The position numbers and the translations under genes were made by a program. 11,854 nucleotides of DNA, taken from positions 1 to 11,854 of the forward strand of contig CAYRMN010000035.1 of the NCBI GenBank assembly GCA_964425575.1. Reading direction: 5' to 3'. The notes beneath the pieces are model-generated. The model was not told where the DNA came from, made no database searches, and worked only from the letters and a program-made list of their open reading frames with translations. Position 1 is the stretch's first letter. Every line of letters starts with the position of its first letter. The stretch comes from CAYRMN01 sp964425575 (GTDB lineage: Bacteria > Patescibacteriota > Patescibacteriia > 2-12-FULL-60-25). Shown here piece after piece: positions 4,965 through 11,854 of the stretch.

Positions 4965-6291
4965 ATGCCCCCTCGTTCAAGAAACCTTGCCACCATCCTG
5001 TTTTTATTGTGTGTCCTCGGGGCTGGCTGTTCGGCAAGGCCTGCGCAATCATTGCCGTCATCAACCTCGGTCATCGCAACAAGTACCAGAGCGTCTCCTG
5101 CCGAAGTCTCTCCTGTACGAAATTCCTCTTTTGATAATGTTGGTAGCCAGCAGAATTACGTCATCCTACAAGGTAATCTCTTCTCAGATGCGACAACGAC
5201 GCTGTATCTGCATAAGAACGGTCAACCGTTTGAACCGACGCGAGAAATAACCGGACGATATGCGGAAGAAGGAGGAAAAAACATTGGCCTCATTATTGGC
5301 CAAGATCCTGTGAATGGCGATTGGAATCATGTGGTTTTTGGTATCAAGCCATTGGATATGTATTTCCATGAAGGGGGATCTTTCGTTACGGTCACAGGAA
5401 CATGGACGAATGATGGAAAGGAATTTAGCGGAACTATCCAAAGCGGATCAGATAAAAACCAGAGGNNNNNNNNNNNNNNTTCGCGCGATTGCTCAAACAG
5501 ATATTCCAGGTAGTACGGAAATCAAATTTCAACGCGTGGCTGAATCATGGTCGATGACCCCCTGGGTTGATGTGTGTGAATATAAGCTTGAGTATCCAGA
5601 AGCGACTGATGCGGTGAACGCGCTCGTTCGCGAAACTCTGCTTGATCCGGGGATGAAATCGTTCAAGCAGCAAGCTGAGCAGTTTATTCAAACATGTAAA
5701 CATGAATTCCCTGGCACAACGCCCTTTGGGATGTCTGGTAATCGAAGTCATACCATCTCGACAGAGATCACCTTGAATGAACACGATATCTTGAGCTTGT
5801 TTTTTTATATTGAGCACTGGGAAGGCGGTGCTCATCAGAGCATGCAGAGTAAGGCGGTCACGATGAATCTCAAAACCGGCAAACGAATGACGCTCGCTGA
5901 TTTGATCAAACCGGAGCACCTTCATGAATTTATCGAATACGCAGGACGAAAGACATTGGATCAGGAATATGCCGATCTGCAGCAGGCGACACCCCCAATC
6001 AAAGATCGAGCGGAGTTTGACCAACTGGAAGACTTCAGGGATTTGATAAACTTCATGGCTGTTACCACTACGATGTCTATTCCAGAACAGATCAAGCGAT
6101 ATGGAGATCTAAAAAACTTCTACCTCACGCCAAAGGGTTTAGTTGTCTTCTACAATTCGTATGAACTCGGCATGTGGGCGAATACGCCGCATGTTCTTCT
6201 CCCCTTCGAGGAGTGGAAGGACTGGATGAAGGACGGGATGAGAAAATCGTTAGAGCGATCATCGAATTTTTTTGTTATAAGCATTCCCTGA
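4965..6291 (+). CDS. Probable lipoprotein with DUF4163/DUF3298-like regions, split by an assembly gap
   Basis: Two reading frames either side of a run of N belong to one gene. The 5' part (167 codons before the gap) starts at ATG 4965 with a hydrophobic signal and VLGAGC, so Cys22 is a probable lipidation site. A low-complexity Ser/Thr/Pro linker follows, then a beta-rich segment (LYLHKNGQ...GTWTNDGKEFSGTI). The 3' part (269 residues) resembles the DUF4163-DUF3298 arrangement seen in RsiV- and PdaC-like extracytoplasmic proteins. Its markers are HWEGGAHQSMQSKAVTMNLKTGK followed by RMTLADLIK, and near the end FYLTPKGLVVFYNSYELG then LLPFEEW. Family members sit outside the membrane, and some bind lysozyme or act on the wall. 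An equivalent role here is inference. The N run leaves the halves in different frames. No strong ribosome site is visible. It converges with the O-antigen ligase gene, 14 bases away. Confidence 0.82.
5466..5479. other. Assembly gap (14 N)
   Basis: Fourteen undetermined bases fall inside the lipoprotein gene. The frame before the gap ends exactly at 5465 and the frame after it has its first full codon at 5482. An intact gene therefore requires a true gap length of 3k+1 bases, which 14 is not. Confidence 0.98.
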
Positions 6292-6305
6292 TAAAAGATT
6301 TCAGT

Positions 6306-7580
6306 CTATTGCTCAGCTTGAATAGAAGATGATTGAAAACAAAACAGCGCGACGATTATCCAAAATACAACCGCTAGATCATTTTTGAAATATGGAACAT
6401 CCACTAAGCCCTGGATGAGCAGGGCGGCTAAGAAGGCTAGGGTGTGCACACCTCCCAGCTTCCAAATGCGCCATAGAATCCAGCTAAAAGCTGCAATCCC
6501 AAGAAGGCCGACCTCGCTCCAGAGATTGAGTAGGATGTTGTGTGGATATTGAAAAATCTCCATCCAAGTTGCTTTATGATAGGGCTTGATGACGACGGGA
6601 TAGGCTCCCAAGCCTGCGCCAAAGACGGGGTGATCAGTCAACATAGTTCTGGTTTCTTTCCAGATTACAAGCCGAACTTTGCCAGACCATTCTTTAAAGA
6701 AAAATTGTGTTTCTAGTTTGTGGCGAATGGGTGAGATGAGTAGACTTATGAGGACGAGCGCGATTCCCCCCGCAATTGCCCATCGGCGTGTTTGTTTTTG
6801 AATTAGTAGAGTGATGAAGACAGCGACAACAAGTCCAAGCATGCCACCGACACTTTTTGCCAAGGCTGTTGAGATCGCTCCTGATAAAAAGCCGAGCCAT
6901 AGAAACCCTCTTCTTTTTTGCCAAATCGCAAAAAGAAGCAAAAAAAGATTTCGGGGGCGGCTGGACTCGCTCAACGCTTCGCTAGATTGCTCGAACAGGC
7001 AGGCGCCCCCGAACCCCTTCAGAGGGGGGCGAAGTATTGCTTCTGAAAAAAAGAACGCCGCAATTGGGACGACGAACAGAGCAAGTGCGTTGGGAAATGG
7101 AAACGGTCCGGTTGCTCTGATTCCATTCGGAGGAGTATCCCAAGGTTTTGGAATTCCGTGATGCGTGGTGAATTGAATGACAGCCCAGATGGTTACAAAA
7201 ATGGTGATGAGCGCCAAGGATCGTAGTACGATATTTTTGTCTCGTTCTGTTTGGATCAGATCCGTGAGCATCCAAAGAACCAAAATTGGTTCAATGAAAT
7301 AGGCCCGAAATAGCCCAAGTGCGGCGATATGATCAGGAGCAATGAACACGCTGATGATGCCAGCGATAAGCCAGAGTGTGATTGGAAAAATGAATTTTTT
7401 TTGACGAATTTTTGTATAAGTGGTTCTCCATCCTGCTCGTCCTCGCGTGACGCTCCAGGCGAACAGAAAGATGAAAAGGCTCAGTTCCAAGAGCGTGGTT
7501 GGAAAGGGTCCAATATGAAAACGAATGACATAGGTTGGCAAGGCTAGTGGCAAAAGAGCAAGGATGAGAAAAGCGATCAT
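6306..7580 (-). CDS. O-antigen ligase/polymerase family membrane protein (Wzy/WaaL-like)
   Basis: This encodes 424 residues with about ten hydrophobic spans. Members transfer or polymerise lipid-linked glycans on the outer face of the cytoplasmic membrane. Family markers are RATGPFPFPNALALF (residues 155-169) and the large extracytoplasmic loop W..TRTMLTDHPVFGAGLGAYP (307-328) leading to PHNILLNLWSEVGLLG (346-361), whose His is the typically essential residue. A late GLVDVPYFKNDLAVVFW follows. The length is near the family norm. The ATG at 7580 overlaps the flippase stop by 4 bases, so the two are co-transcribed and probably coupled. Ligase versus polymerase cannot be decided from sequence alone. 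An oddity: residues 184-225 form a non-membrane Pro/Gly/Ser/Lys-rich segment between two hydrophobic spans, encoded by an inserted palindromic repeat. Confidence 0.9.
   Translation of the reverse strand: MIAFLILALLPLALPTYVIRFHIGPFPTTLLELSLFIFLFAWSVTRGRAGWRTTYTKIRQKKFIFPITLWLIAGIISVFIAPDHIAALGLFRAYFIEPILVLWMLTDLIQTERDKNIVLRSLALITIFVTIWAVIQFTTHHGIPKPWDTPPNGIRATGPFPFPNALALFVVPIAAFFFSEAILRPPLKGFGGACLFEQSSEALSESSRPRNLFLLLFAIWQKRRGFLWLGFLSGAISTALAKSVGGMLGLVVAVFITLLIQKQTRRWAIAGGIALVLISLLISPIRHKLETQFFFKEWSGKVRLVIWKETRTMLTDHPVFGAGLGAYPVVIKPYHKATWMEIFQYPHNILLNLWSEVGLLGIAAFSWILWRIWKLGGVHTLAFLAALLIQGLVDVPYFKNDLAVVFWIIVALFCFQSSSIQAEQ
6906..7031. repeat. Palindromic repeat inserted in frame in the O-antigen ligase gene
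   Basis: About 126 bases (42 codons) interrupt the ligase gene without breaking its frame. They contain TTCGGGGGCG (6950-6959) and its perfect inverted copy CGCCCCCGAA (7004-7013), the hairpin CCCCTTCAGAGGGG (7014-7027), and an A/T palindrome CTTCTTTTTTGC / GCAAAAAGAAG (6910-6938). The encoded peptide begins RPPLKGFGG and ends IWQKRRG, unlike the flanking membrane helices. The boundaries are estimates from where family-like sequence stops and resumes. The architecture is that of a dispersed palindromic element tolerated inside a gene, as known for Rickettsia palindromic elements. Confidence 0.65.
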
Positions 7581-9043
7581 GTGAGTTTTATGATGAAAAT
7601 ATCTTTCAACATCTGCCGTGATACAGCACCGCTTAATAAAATGAGCACGCTATAGGTGACTGCGCCAATCAAAATCAATAATCCGAGATTTAGCTCTTCG
7701 CACCAAGCAAGAACGAGCATCATACAAAGCGCTGATCCAATTGCTTTGAGCGCGACAATTGGGTTCCAGCGCGTTTTGGAAAGTATTAGACTCATGATTG
7801 TTGCGGCGAGGGCAACGCAGCCTTCTGAAAATACCGTGAGCCAGGCTGCAGCCCACATTCCATATCGCGGAATAAAGATGCTATATCCGAGCAAGGTTAC
7901 AATTGCAGTGATAATGTAGATGGGCAGCATTTTTCGTTGGGCATCGAGCGCGACAATGGCATATGATGAAACCGTTCCAAAAAAGATGATTCCGACTGCA
8001 ATGATGAGAACGCGTAAGACATTACCAGAGATGGCAAAGTCTTTTCCTGCGACGAGCACCATGCTGCGCTGAGCGAGCATAAAAATACCGGCCATAAGTG
8101 GGGCGGCAAGTAAGACCATGGCATTATATGAATGAGAGAGAAGCGTGGAAAATCCCGACCGATCCTCTTGTTTCCAGGCTTTAGCAATCAGTGGAAGCAG
8201 CACACCAGCATACATGAACGGTAATGTGGTCAGAATTTCTAAGACACGATATGCCGCACTATAGATGCCAACTTCTGCTAAATTGCCACCCTGATGGGTG
8301 CTATACCAGCCCAAAATGAGCGTATCAGCTTTAAAATAGATGAGATTGAATAGGATTGAAACGCCAATTGGCCAGCTGCGACGTAGCAACATCTTCCAAA
8401 ACGGGACATCCCAATTCCATGCAAAAGAAGCATAGCGGCGTGCGACGAGGAAGTTGATCAAAAAATTGAGCGTGCCACCAAGCGAAACGATGAGTACAAT
8501 CGGAATGAGGCCCCAATGGAAAACAAGAGCAATACATAATCCGAGTAGGAGAAAAATTCGGCCAGCGACCTCTGAAATGGCCACAATGTGCATTTTAAAA
8601 TGACGCTGTTGTACGCCAACCACGATTTGATTAAGAGCGGCCGTAAAAAAAGATGCCCAGAGCGCAAAAATGGCGATTTTTAAATCAGAAGGATACGGAA
8701 ACAGCAGAGCAATGATTGGGGCGGCGCTGAGTAGGATGAGAGCCGTGACTGTTCGTAATGTAAATGTTGCACTCACAATACGCTGCTCTGCTTCCTCATC
8801 GCCAGCGCTTTCACCGAGCATCTGTACAATCATGACATTCAGACCGAAATCTAAAATGATGGCGAAAAATTGCAGAAAGGCATTGGCAGTTGAATATTTT
8901 CCAAAACCCTCCTGACCAAGATGACGGGTAATGATCGCGACGATAAAAATACCAATGATCGTAGAGACGACCTTCCCTACGATTTGTACTCCGGTATTCC
9001 AAGCCAGCAGGCGCGCAACAGACATGATGGTAGTTTGGCACAT
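7577..9043 (-). CDS. Polysaccharide flippase (Wzx/MOP superfamily)
   Basis: This encodes 488 residues from ATG 9043, chosen because AGGA (reverse strand, 9052-9055) lies 8 bases upstream. A TTG at 9064 would add seven residues, and ATG 9025 would remove six while keeping the first conserved segment (VARLLAWNTGVQIVGKVVS). The protein is almost wholly hydrophobic, with about 12-14 spans. Typical Polysacc_synt features are RHLGQEGFGKYSTANAFLQFFAIILDFGLNVMIV near the N-terminus and DTLILGWYS...EVGIYSAAYRVLEILTTLPFMYAGVLLPLIAKA in the middle. Such proteins flip undecaprenyl- or polyprenyl-linked glycan units outward, supplying the ligase/polymerase encoded immediately downstream. No glycosyltransferase gene is present in the window. 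Confidence 0.92.
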   Translation of the reverse strand: MCQTTIMSVARLLAWNTGVQIVGKVVSTIIGIFIVAIITRHLGQEGFGKYSTANAFLQFFAIILDFGLNVMIVQMLGESAGDEEAEQRIVSATFTLRTVTALILLSAAPIIALLFPYPSDLKIAIFALWASFFTAALNQIVVGVQQRHFKMHIVAISEVAGRIFLLLGLCIALVFHWGLIPIVLIVSLGGTLNFLINFLVARRYASFAWNWDVPFWKMLLRRSWPIGVSILFNLIYFKADTLILGWYSTHQGGNLAEVGIYSAAYRVLEILTTLPFMYAGVLLPLIAKAWKQEDRSGFSTLLSHSYNAMVLLAAPLMAGIFMLAQRSMVLVAGKDFAISGNVLRVLIIAVGIIFFGTVSSYAIVALDAQRKMLPIYIITAIVTLLGYSIFIPRYGMWAAAWLTVFSEGCVALAATIMSLILSKTRWNPIVALKAIGSALCMMLVLAWCEELNLGLLILIGAVTYSVLILLSGAVSRQMLKDIFIIKLT

Positions 9044-9167
9044 CGCACGATTCCTGAGAATCAATGTCTTAAAACATCACTGGCGATATGTGTAGCAGGG
9101 CCAGGCTGTGGATAACCAATTATTGCAGCTCTGTGTAGGTAAAAATGCGTGTAGATAGCTGAAAAGA

Positions 9168-9196
9168 TTGACAACCTAGCCAAAAAATGCTATTAT
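9168..9196 (+). promoter_or_regulatory. Strong sigma70-type promoter for the SpoIID/LytB gene
   Basis: A perfect TTGACA (9168-9173), a 17-base spacer and TATTAT (9191-9196) give an expected start near 9203. It therefore excludes the ATG at 9187, which overlaps the -10 box, as a translation start. The intergenic region also serves the divergent flippase gene, whose promoter is not obvious. Three GTGTAG hexamers (9090-9095, 9133-9138, 9149-9154) lie just upstream; their role is unknown. Confidence 0.85.
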
Positions 9197-9243
9197 GTAA
9201 TTGTTGGCTGAGATTAGCAAAAACTGATCAAAAGCTTGTTTGT

Positions 9244-11571
9244 ATGGTTTTATCGCTCTCTTTGGTTCGTCGCACCCTTTTTTTCATCTCGATTGTCATC
9301 GGATCTTTTTTTCTACCATCTGTTAACTCTTGCGCGAGTGCAGCCACGCTTCCGTATCAAGCCCAAGCTTTTCCCGCAAACGTGAGCCTTCAGCCCGGGG
9401 AAACGCGTCTTTTTTCATTACAATTTAAGAATATCGGCAGTCAAACGTGGAAAGCTGGTCGGAGCGCGACAGCGGTCTATGTGTATGGTTCTTCTTCAAT
9501 TTTCGGGCATTCTTCTTGGTTAGCGAACGATGTACCTGGCCTCATTCGTGAAGCAGGCGTAAAACCTGGGGCTATTGCCACCATTTCTTTTTATATTAAA
9601 GCTCCAGCAATCCCTGGAACATATACGGAAAAATTTTTATTGTCCTATGGACCAAACCAATGGATAAAAGGATCGACCACGAACGTTACATTCACCGTTG
9701 TGCAGTCTTCGGCTGTCCTTCCGTCTGCAGGAACAATGGAAACGCAAACGCTGTCTGCGCCAGCACCAACAGTTGCCGAAGGTGTGACGTCTCCAAACAG
9801 CGGATATAAGGCAGAATTGGTTGATAAAGGCGGGATTGAATGGCAGCTCAAGGCTGAAGAATATGCGACAGTACTGCTAAAATTTAAAAACGTTGGGAAT
9901 CAAATCTGGAAACGAGACGGTGCGAATGCGCTCTCAGTCTATACATGGTCTCCCAAGTATCGAACGAGCTTGTTTCAAGGCCCTTCTTGGAAAGACCGGG
10001 GTCAGGCAGGTTTTTTACTTGAATCGAGTGTCATGCCAGGTCAGATTGGAACGATTCGTTTGATTCTAAAAGCCCCAAGTGCAGCAGGACGGTATCAAGA
10101 AGCCTTTCAATTAACGGCTGAAGATAAGGCCTGGATTGATGGAGGAACATTTACTATTCCGATCAATGTTACATCATCAACTGCCTCAGCTTCGGTTGTC
10201 TCAAATTCTACGCCGTCGACAGTAGCTGGTACGTATAGCGCTGTCCTTCTTTTAACCTCAAATAAGACGTTGACGCTGCCGGGAAGCGATCGGTTTACAA
10301 TCACACAGGGTTTTAAGAATGCGGGTACAAGCGTATGGGGTTCGCGTGGACTGCGTCTGGTTGGTGTCGCTCCCGCTCTAGGGCCACTATCTAATGTTCA
10401 TGACACATCTTGGCCAACGAGCGTTGATGCAGTGAGGGTTGGCGATGCGACGCAGCCAGGTCAGATTGGATTTATCAGCTACACCATTAAAGCCCCTGCG
10501 AAACGTGGCGACTATGTGGCCTCATTTCAATTAATGGCAGACGGCCAAGTGGTTGAAGGTGGTGACATCTCTATTCCGATTACTGTTACCTCTGATGGCG
10601 TGATTGATCCTGTACCTGTGAGCGTTCCTGGTCCAGTGGTTAGCGCTGGAAATACTCCCTTGCCCATAGGCGGAGACATCTCTGCGCTTCCTAATGAGCC
10701 GATCATCCGTGTGGGTCTCTATAAAACGACGGATGATACGTTGTTGGTACGTGGAATTCAGGGTGGGATCACAGTAACACAAGACGCAATCAAAATTTGT
10801 CATCTCGATCAGGGGCAAGTGCTGAAAGTATCTTTCTCACGTTCAGCGAATGTTTATTCCATTTCCGGACCTGGGAGTTGTACGGGCCAATCCAATAAAT
10901 GGTATGTGGTGAATGCTGATGATGGCAATGCGCCGCTTGAGATTACAGATTATTCGCGCCCAGTGTCTTGGTTGCCTGGCGCGAACGACAATAAATTTCG
11001 TGCGAAATTGGAACTTCGATATTCTCCGACCACTAAGAATGTGTGGGTGATCAATGAATTACCGTTTGAAACCTATTTAAAAGGTATTGCGGAAACCTCA
11101 AATGTGAGTCCGTTGGAGTTTCAGAAGGCGTTACTAACTGCTGCTCGTACGTATGGCTTGTATCATATTCGTCGTGGGACAAAGCATGCCACTGAGTTTT
11201 TCCATGTTGATGCCGCGCTCGATCAGGTCTATCGTGGATTTGGCCAAGAAGATCGGAGTCCAAATATCGTTGATGGCGTAAATAAAACACGTGGACAGAT
11301 TGTTACGCACGAAGGAGAGTTGGCTGTGACACCGTATTTTTCACGGTCGGATGGTCGAACACGCGACTGGACAGAGGTTTGGGGTGGAGGTGCGATTCCA
11401 TGGCTCAAGTCCGTTCCTGTTCCGCATGATGCCGGACAAACGCTTTGGGGGCATGGAGTTGGGATGTCCGCTCGCGGAGCCTTGTTTATGGCCTCAAAGG
11501 ATAATGCAGCCTACGATCAAATTTTGAAGCATTTTTATACAGGCACGGAATTGCGCATCGCGTACAAATAA
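9244..11571 (+). CDS. Exported SpoIID/LytB-domain protein with three Ig-like domains
   Basis: This encodes 775 residues. ATG 9244 is the first start after the promoter and gives a good signal peptide (RR, hydrophobic core FFISIVIGSFF, probable cleavage near CASA-A, residue 33). Three NBR1-type Ig-like domains follow at about 38-152, 188-309 and 331-448. Each has a FKN(I/V/A)G.....W strand and a PG..(G/A)....Y.(I/L)KAP...G.Y signature, and they are separated by Ser/Thr/Pro linkers. A SpoIID/LytB domain occupies about 486-774. Its markers are LPFETYLKGIAETSN, with Glu617 at the expected catalytic position, AARTYGLYHI, the late DWTEVWGGGAIPWL, and GHGVGMSARGALFMA. SpoIID enzymes are lytic transglycosylases that cleave peptidoglycan glycan strands, so this is probably a wall-remodelling enzyme with wall-binding or spacer Ig domains. 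It lacks the Cys/His zinc motif of some homologues (YFSRSDG instead). A further gene starts three bases after its stop. Confidence 0.93.
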   Translation: MVLSLSLVRRTLFFISIVIGSFFLPSVNSCASAATLPYQAQAFPANVSLQPGETRLFSLQFKNIGSQTWKAGRSATAVYVYGSSSIFGHSSWLANDVPGLIREAGVKPGAIATISFYIKAPAIPGTYTEKFLLSYGPNQWIKGSTTNVTFTVVQSSAVLPSAGTMETQTLSAPAPTVAEGVTSPNSGYKAELVDKGGIEWQLKAEEYATVLLKFKNVGNQIWKRDGANALSVYTWSPKYRTSLFQGPSWKDRGQAGFLLESSVMPGQIGTIRLILKAPSAAGRYQEAFQLTAEDKAWIDGGTFTIPINVTSSTASASVVSNSTPSTVAGTYSAVLLLTSNKTLTLPGSDRFTITQGFKNAGTSVWGSRGLRLVGVAPALGPLSNVHDTSWPTSVDAVRVGDATQPGQIGFISYTIKAPAKRGDYVASFQLMADGQVVEGGDISIPITVTSDGVIDPVPVSVPGPVVSAGNTPLPIGGDISALPNEPIIRVGLYKTTDDTLLVRGIQGGITVTQDAIKICHLDQGQVLKVSFSRSANVYSISGPGSCTGQSNKWYVVNADDGNAPLEITDYSRPVSWLPGANDNKFRAKLELRYSPTTKNVWVINELPFETYLKGIAETSNVSPLEFQKALLTAARTYGLYHIRRGTKHATEFFHVDAALDQVYRGFGQEDRSPNIVDGVNKTRGQIVTHEGELAVTPYFSRSDGRTRDWTEVWGGGAIPWLKSVPVPHDAGQTLWGHGVGMSARGALFMASKDNAAYDQILKHFYTGTELRIAYK

Positions 11572-11574
11572 CGT

Positions 11575-11854
11575 ATGTCTTTTTTTAGCCAACTTGGTTC
11601 ATTGATTACCCCGCCGAAAAATTCTTCGACCCCGTCTTTATCACGAGTCGAAAAGACACGAGCGCGTCTTGAAGATGAACGACAGCATGGTACAGCCAAA
11701 GACGCACAAATTCGTGGAACAATACAGACTTCTTCGGCACGAGATATGTATGCAAACAGTTTGGGACGGCAATCACCTAGAGGCGGAACATCTTTAGGAC
11801 GTCTTGGTTCAGCTCCTACCCTTGGCAGTCAGATTCAACGTCCATTAGGAGGTT
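11575..11854 (+). CDS. Start of an unidentified gene (partial, runs off window)
   Basis: ATG 11575 opens three bases after the preceding TAA, and the frame stays open for 93 codons to the window edge. The encoded start is MSFFSQLGSLITPPKNS, then a charged segment (RVEKTRARLEDERQHG) and a Gly/Ser/Arg/Gln-rich stretch (GRQSPRGGTSLGRLGSAPTLGSQIQRP). It has no signal peptide or membrane segment. Codon use matches the preceding gene, and the tight spacing suggests an operon. No Shine-Dalgarno is visible, consistent with translation following from the upstream gene. The family is unrecognised. The low-complexity tail suggests a disordered or linker region. Confidence 0.7.
   Translation, partial: MSFFSQLGSLITPPKNSSTPSLSRVEKTRARLEDERQHGTAKDAQIRGTIQTSSARDMYANSLGRQSPRGGTSLGRLGSAPTLGSQIQRPLGG

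Noticed and set aside
9107..9115. Perfect DnaA box TTATCCACA on the minus strand
   Set aside because: Only one perfect box, with no cluster, no AT-rich unwinding region pattern and no dnaA or dnaN nearby. A single 9-mer can occur by chance. A near match (AGTGGATAA) at about 3648 is isolated too.

Overview
The window looks like a bacterial chromosome fragment. It most resembles the candidate phyla radiation (Patescibacteria/Parcubacteria-like): a very small stand-alone GIY-YIG protein, a SpoIID/LytB protein carrying NBR1-type Ig-like domains, a flippase/O-antigen-ligase pair, weak Shine-Dalgarno use in the AT-richer half, and many short palindromic repeats. This assignment is an inference from gene content; no marker gene fixes the lineage.

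There are two compositional halves. Bases 1 to about 3490 are GC-rich (hand count: 41 G+C in 2161-2220) and carry unfamiliar envelope genes. These are the tail of a membrane protein (2-97), a polytopic membrane protein with a Pro/Ala-rich tail (137-1783), and a two-gene operon of cysteine-containing probable lipoproteins (2033-2572 and 2572-3369) with its own promoter and a structured leader. Both transcription units end in a perfect 8-bp hairpin followed by a strong intrinsic terminator, and the two terminators resemble each other. From about 3500 the sequence is AT-richer (25 G+C in 5641-5700) and looks like a different genomic background.

Bases 3500-4545 are palindrome-rich. They hold a bidirectional terminator-like hairpin, an 88-bp MITE-like repeat, a possible 70-residue gene on the minus strand, a perfect 12-bp GC palindrome, and tRNA-Ser(CGA) behind a structured leader with its own terminator and a cluster of CACGTG inverted repeats. 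A GIY-YIG protein (4546-4800) follows, then a probable lipoprotein with DUF4163/DUF3298-like regions (4965-6291) interrupted by a 14-N assembly gap whose length puts the two halves out of frame.

Bases 6306-11854 are a surface-polysaccharide and cell-wall region. A flippase and an O-antigen ligase/polymerase overlap by 4 bp on the minus strand. A strong promoter drives a divergent plus-strand gene for an exported protein with three Ig-like domains and a SpoIID/LytB peptidoglycan-cleaving domain. Three bases after it starts another gene that runs off the window. The O-antigen ligase carries an apparent in-frame insertion of a palindromic repeat of about 126 bp, the most unusual feature here.
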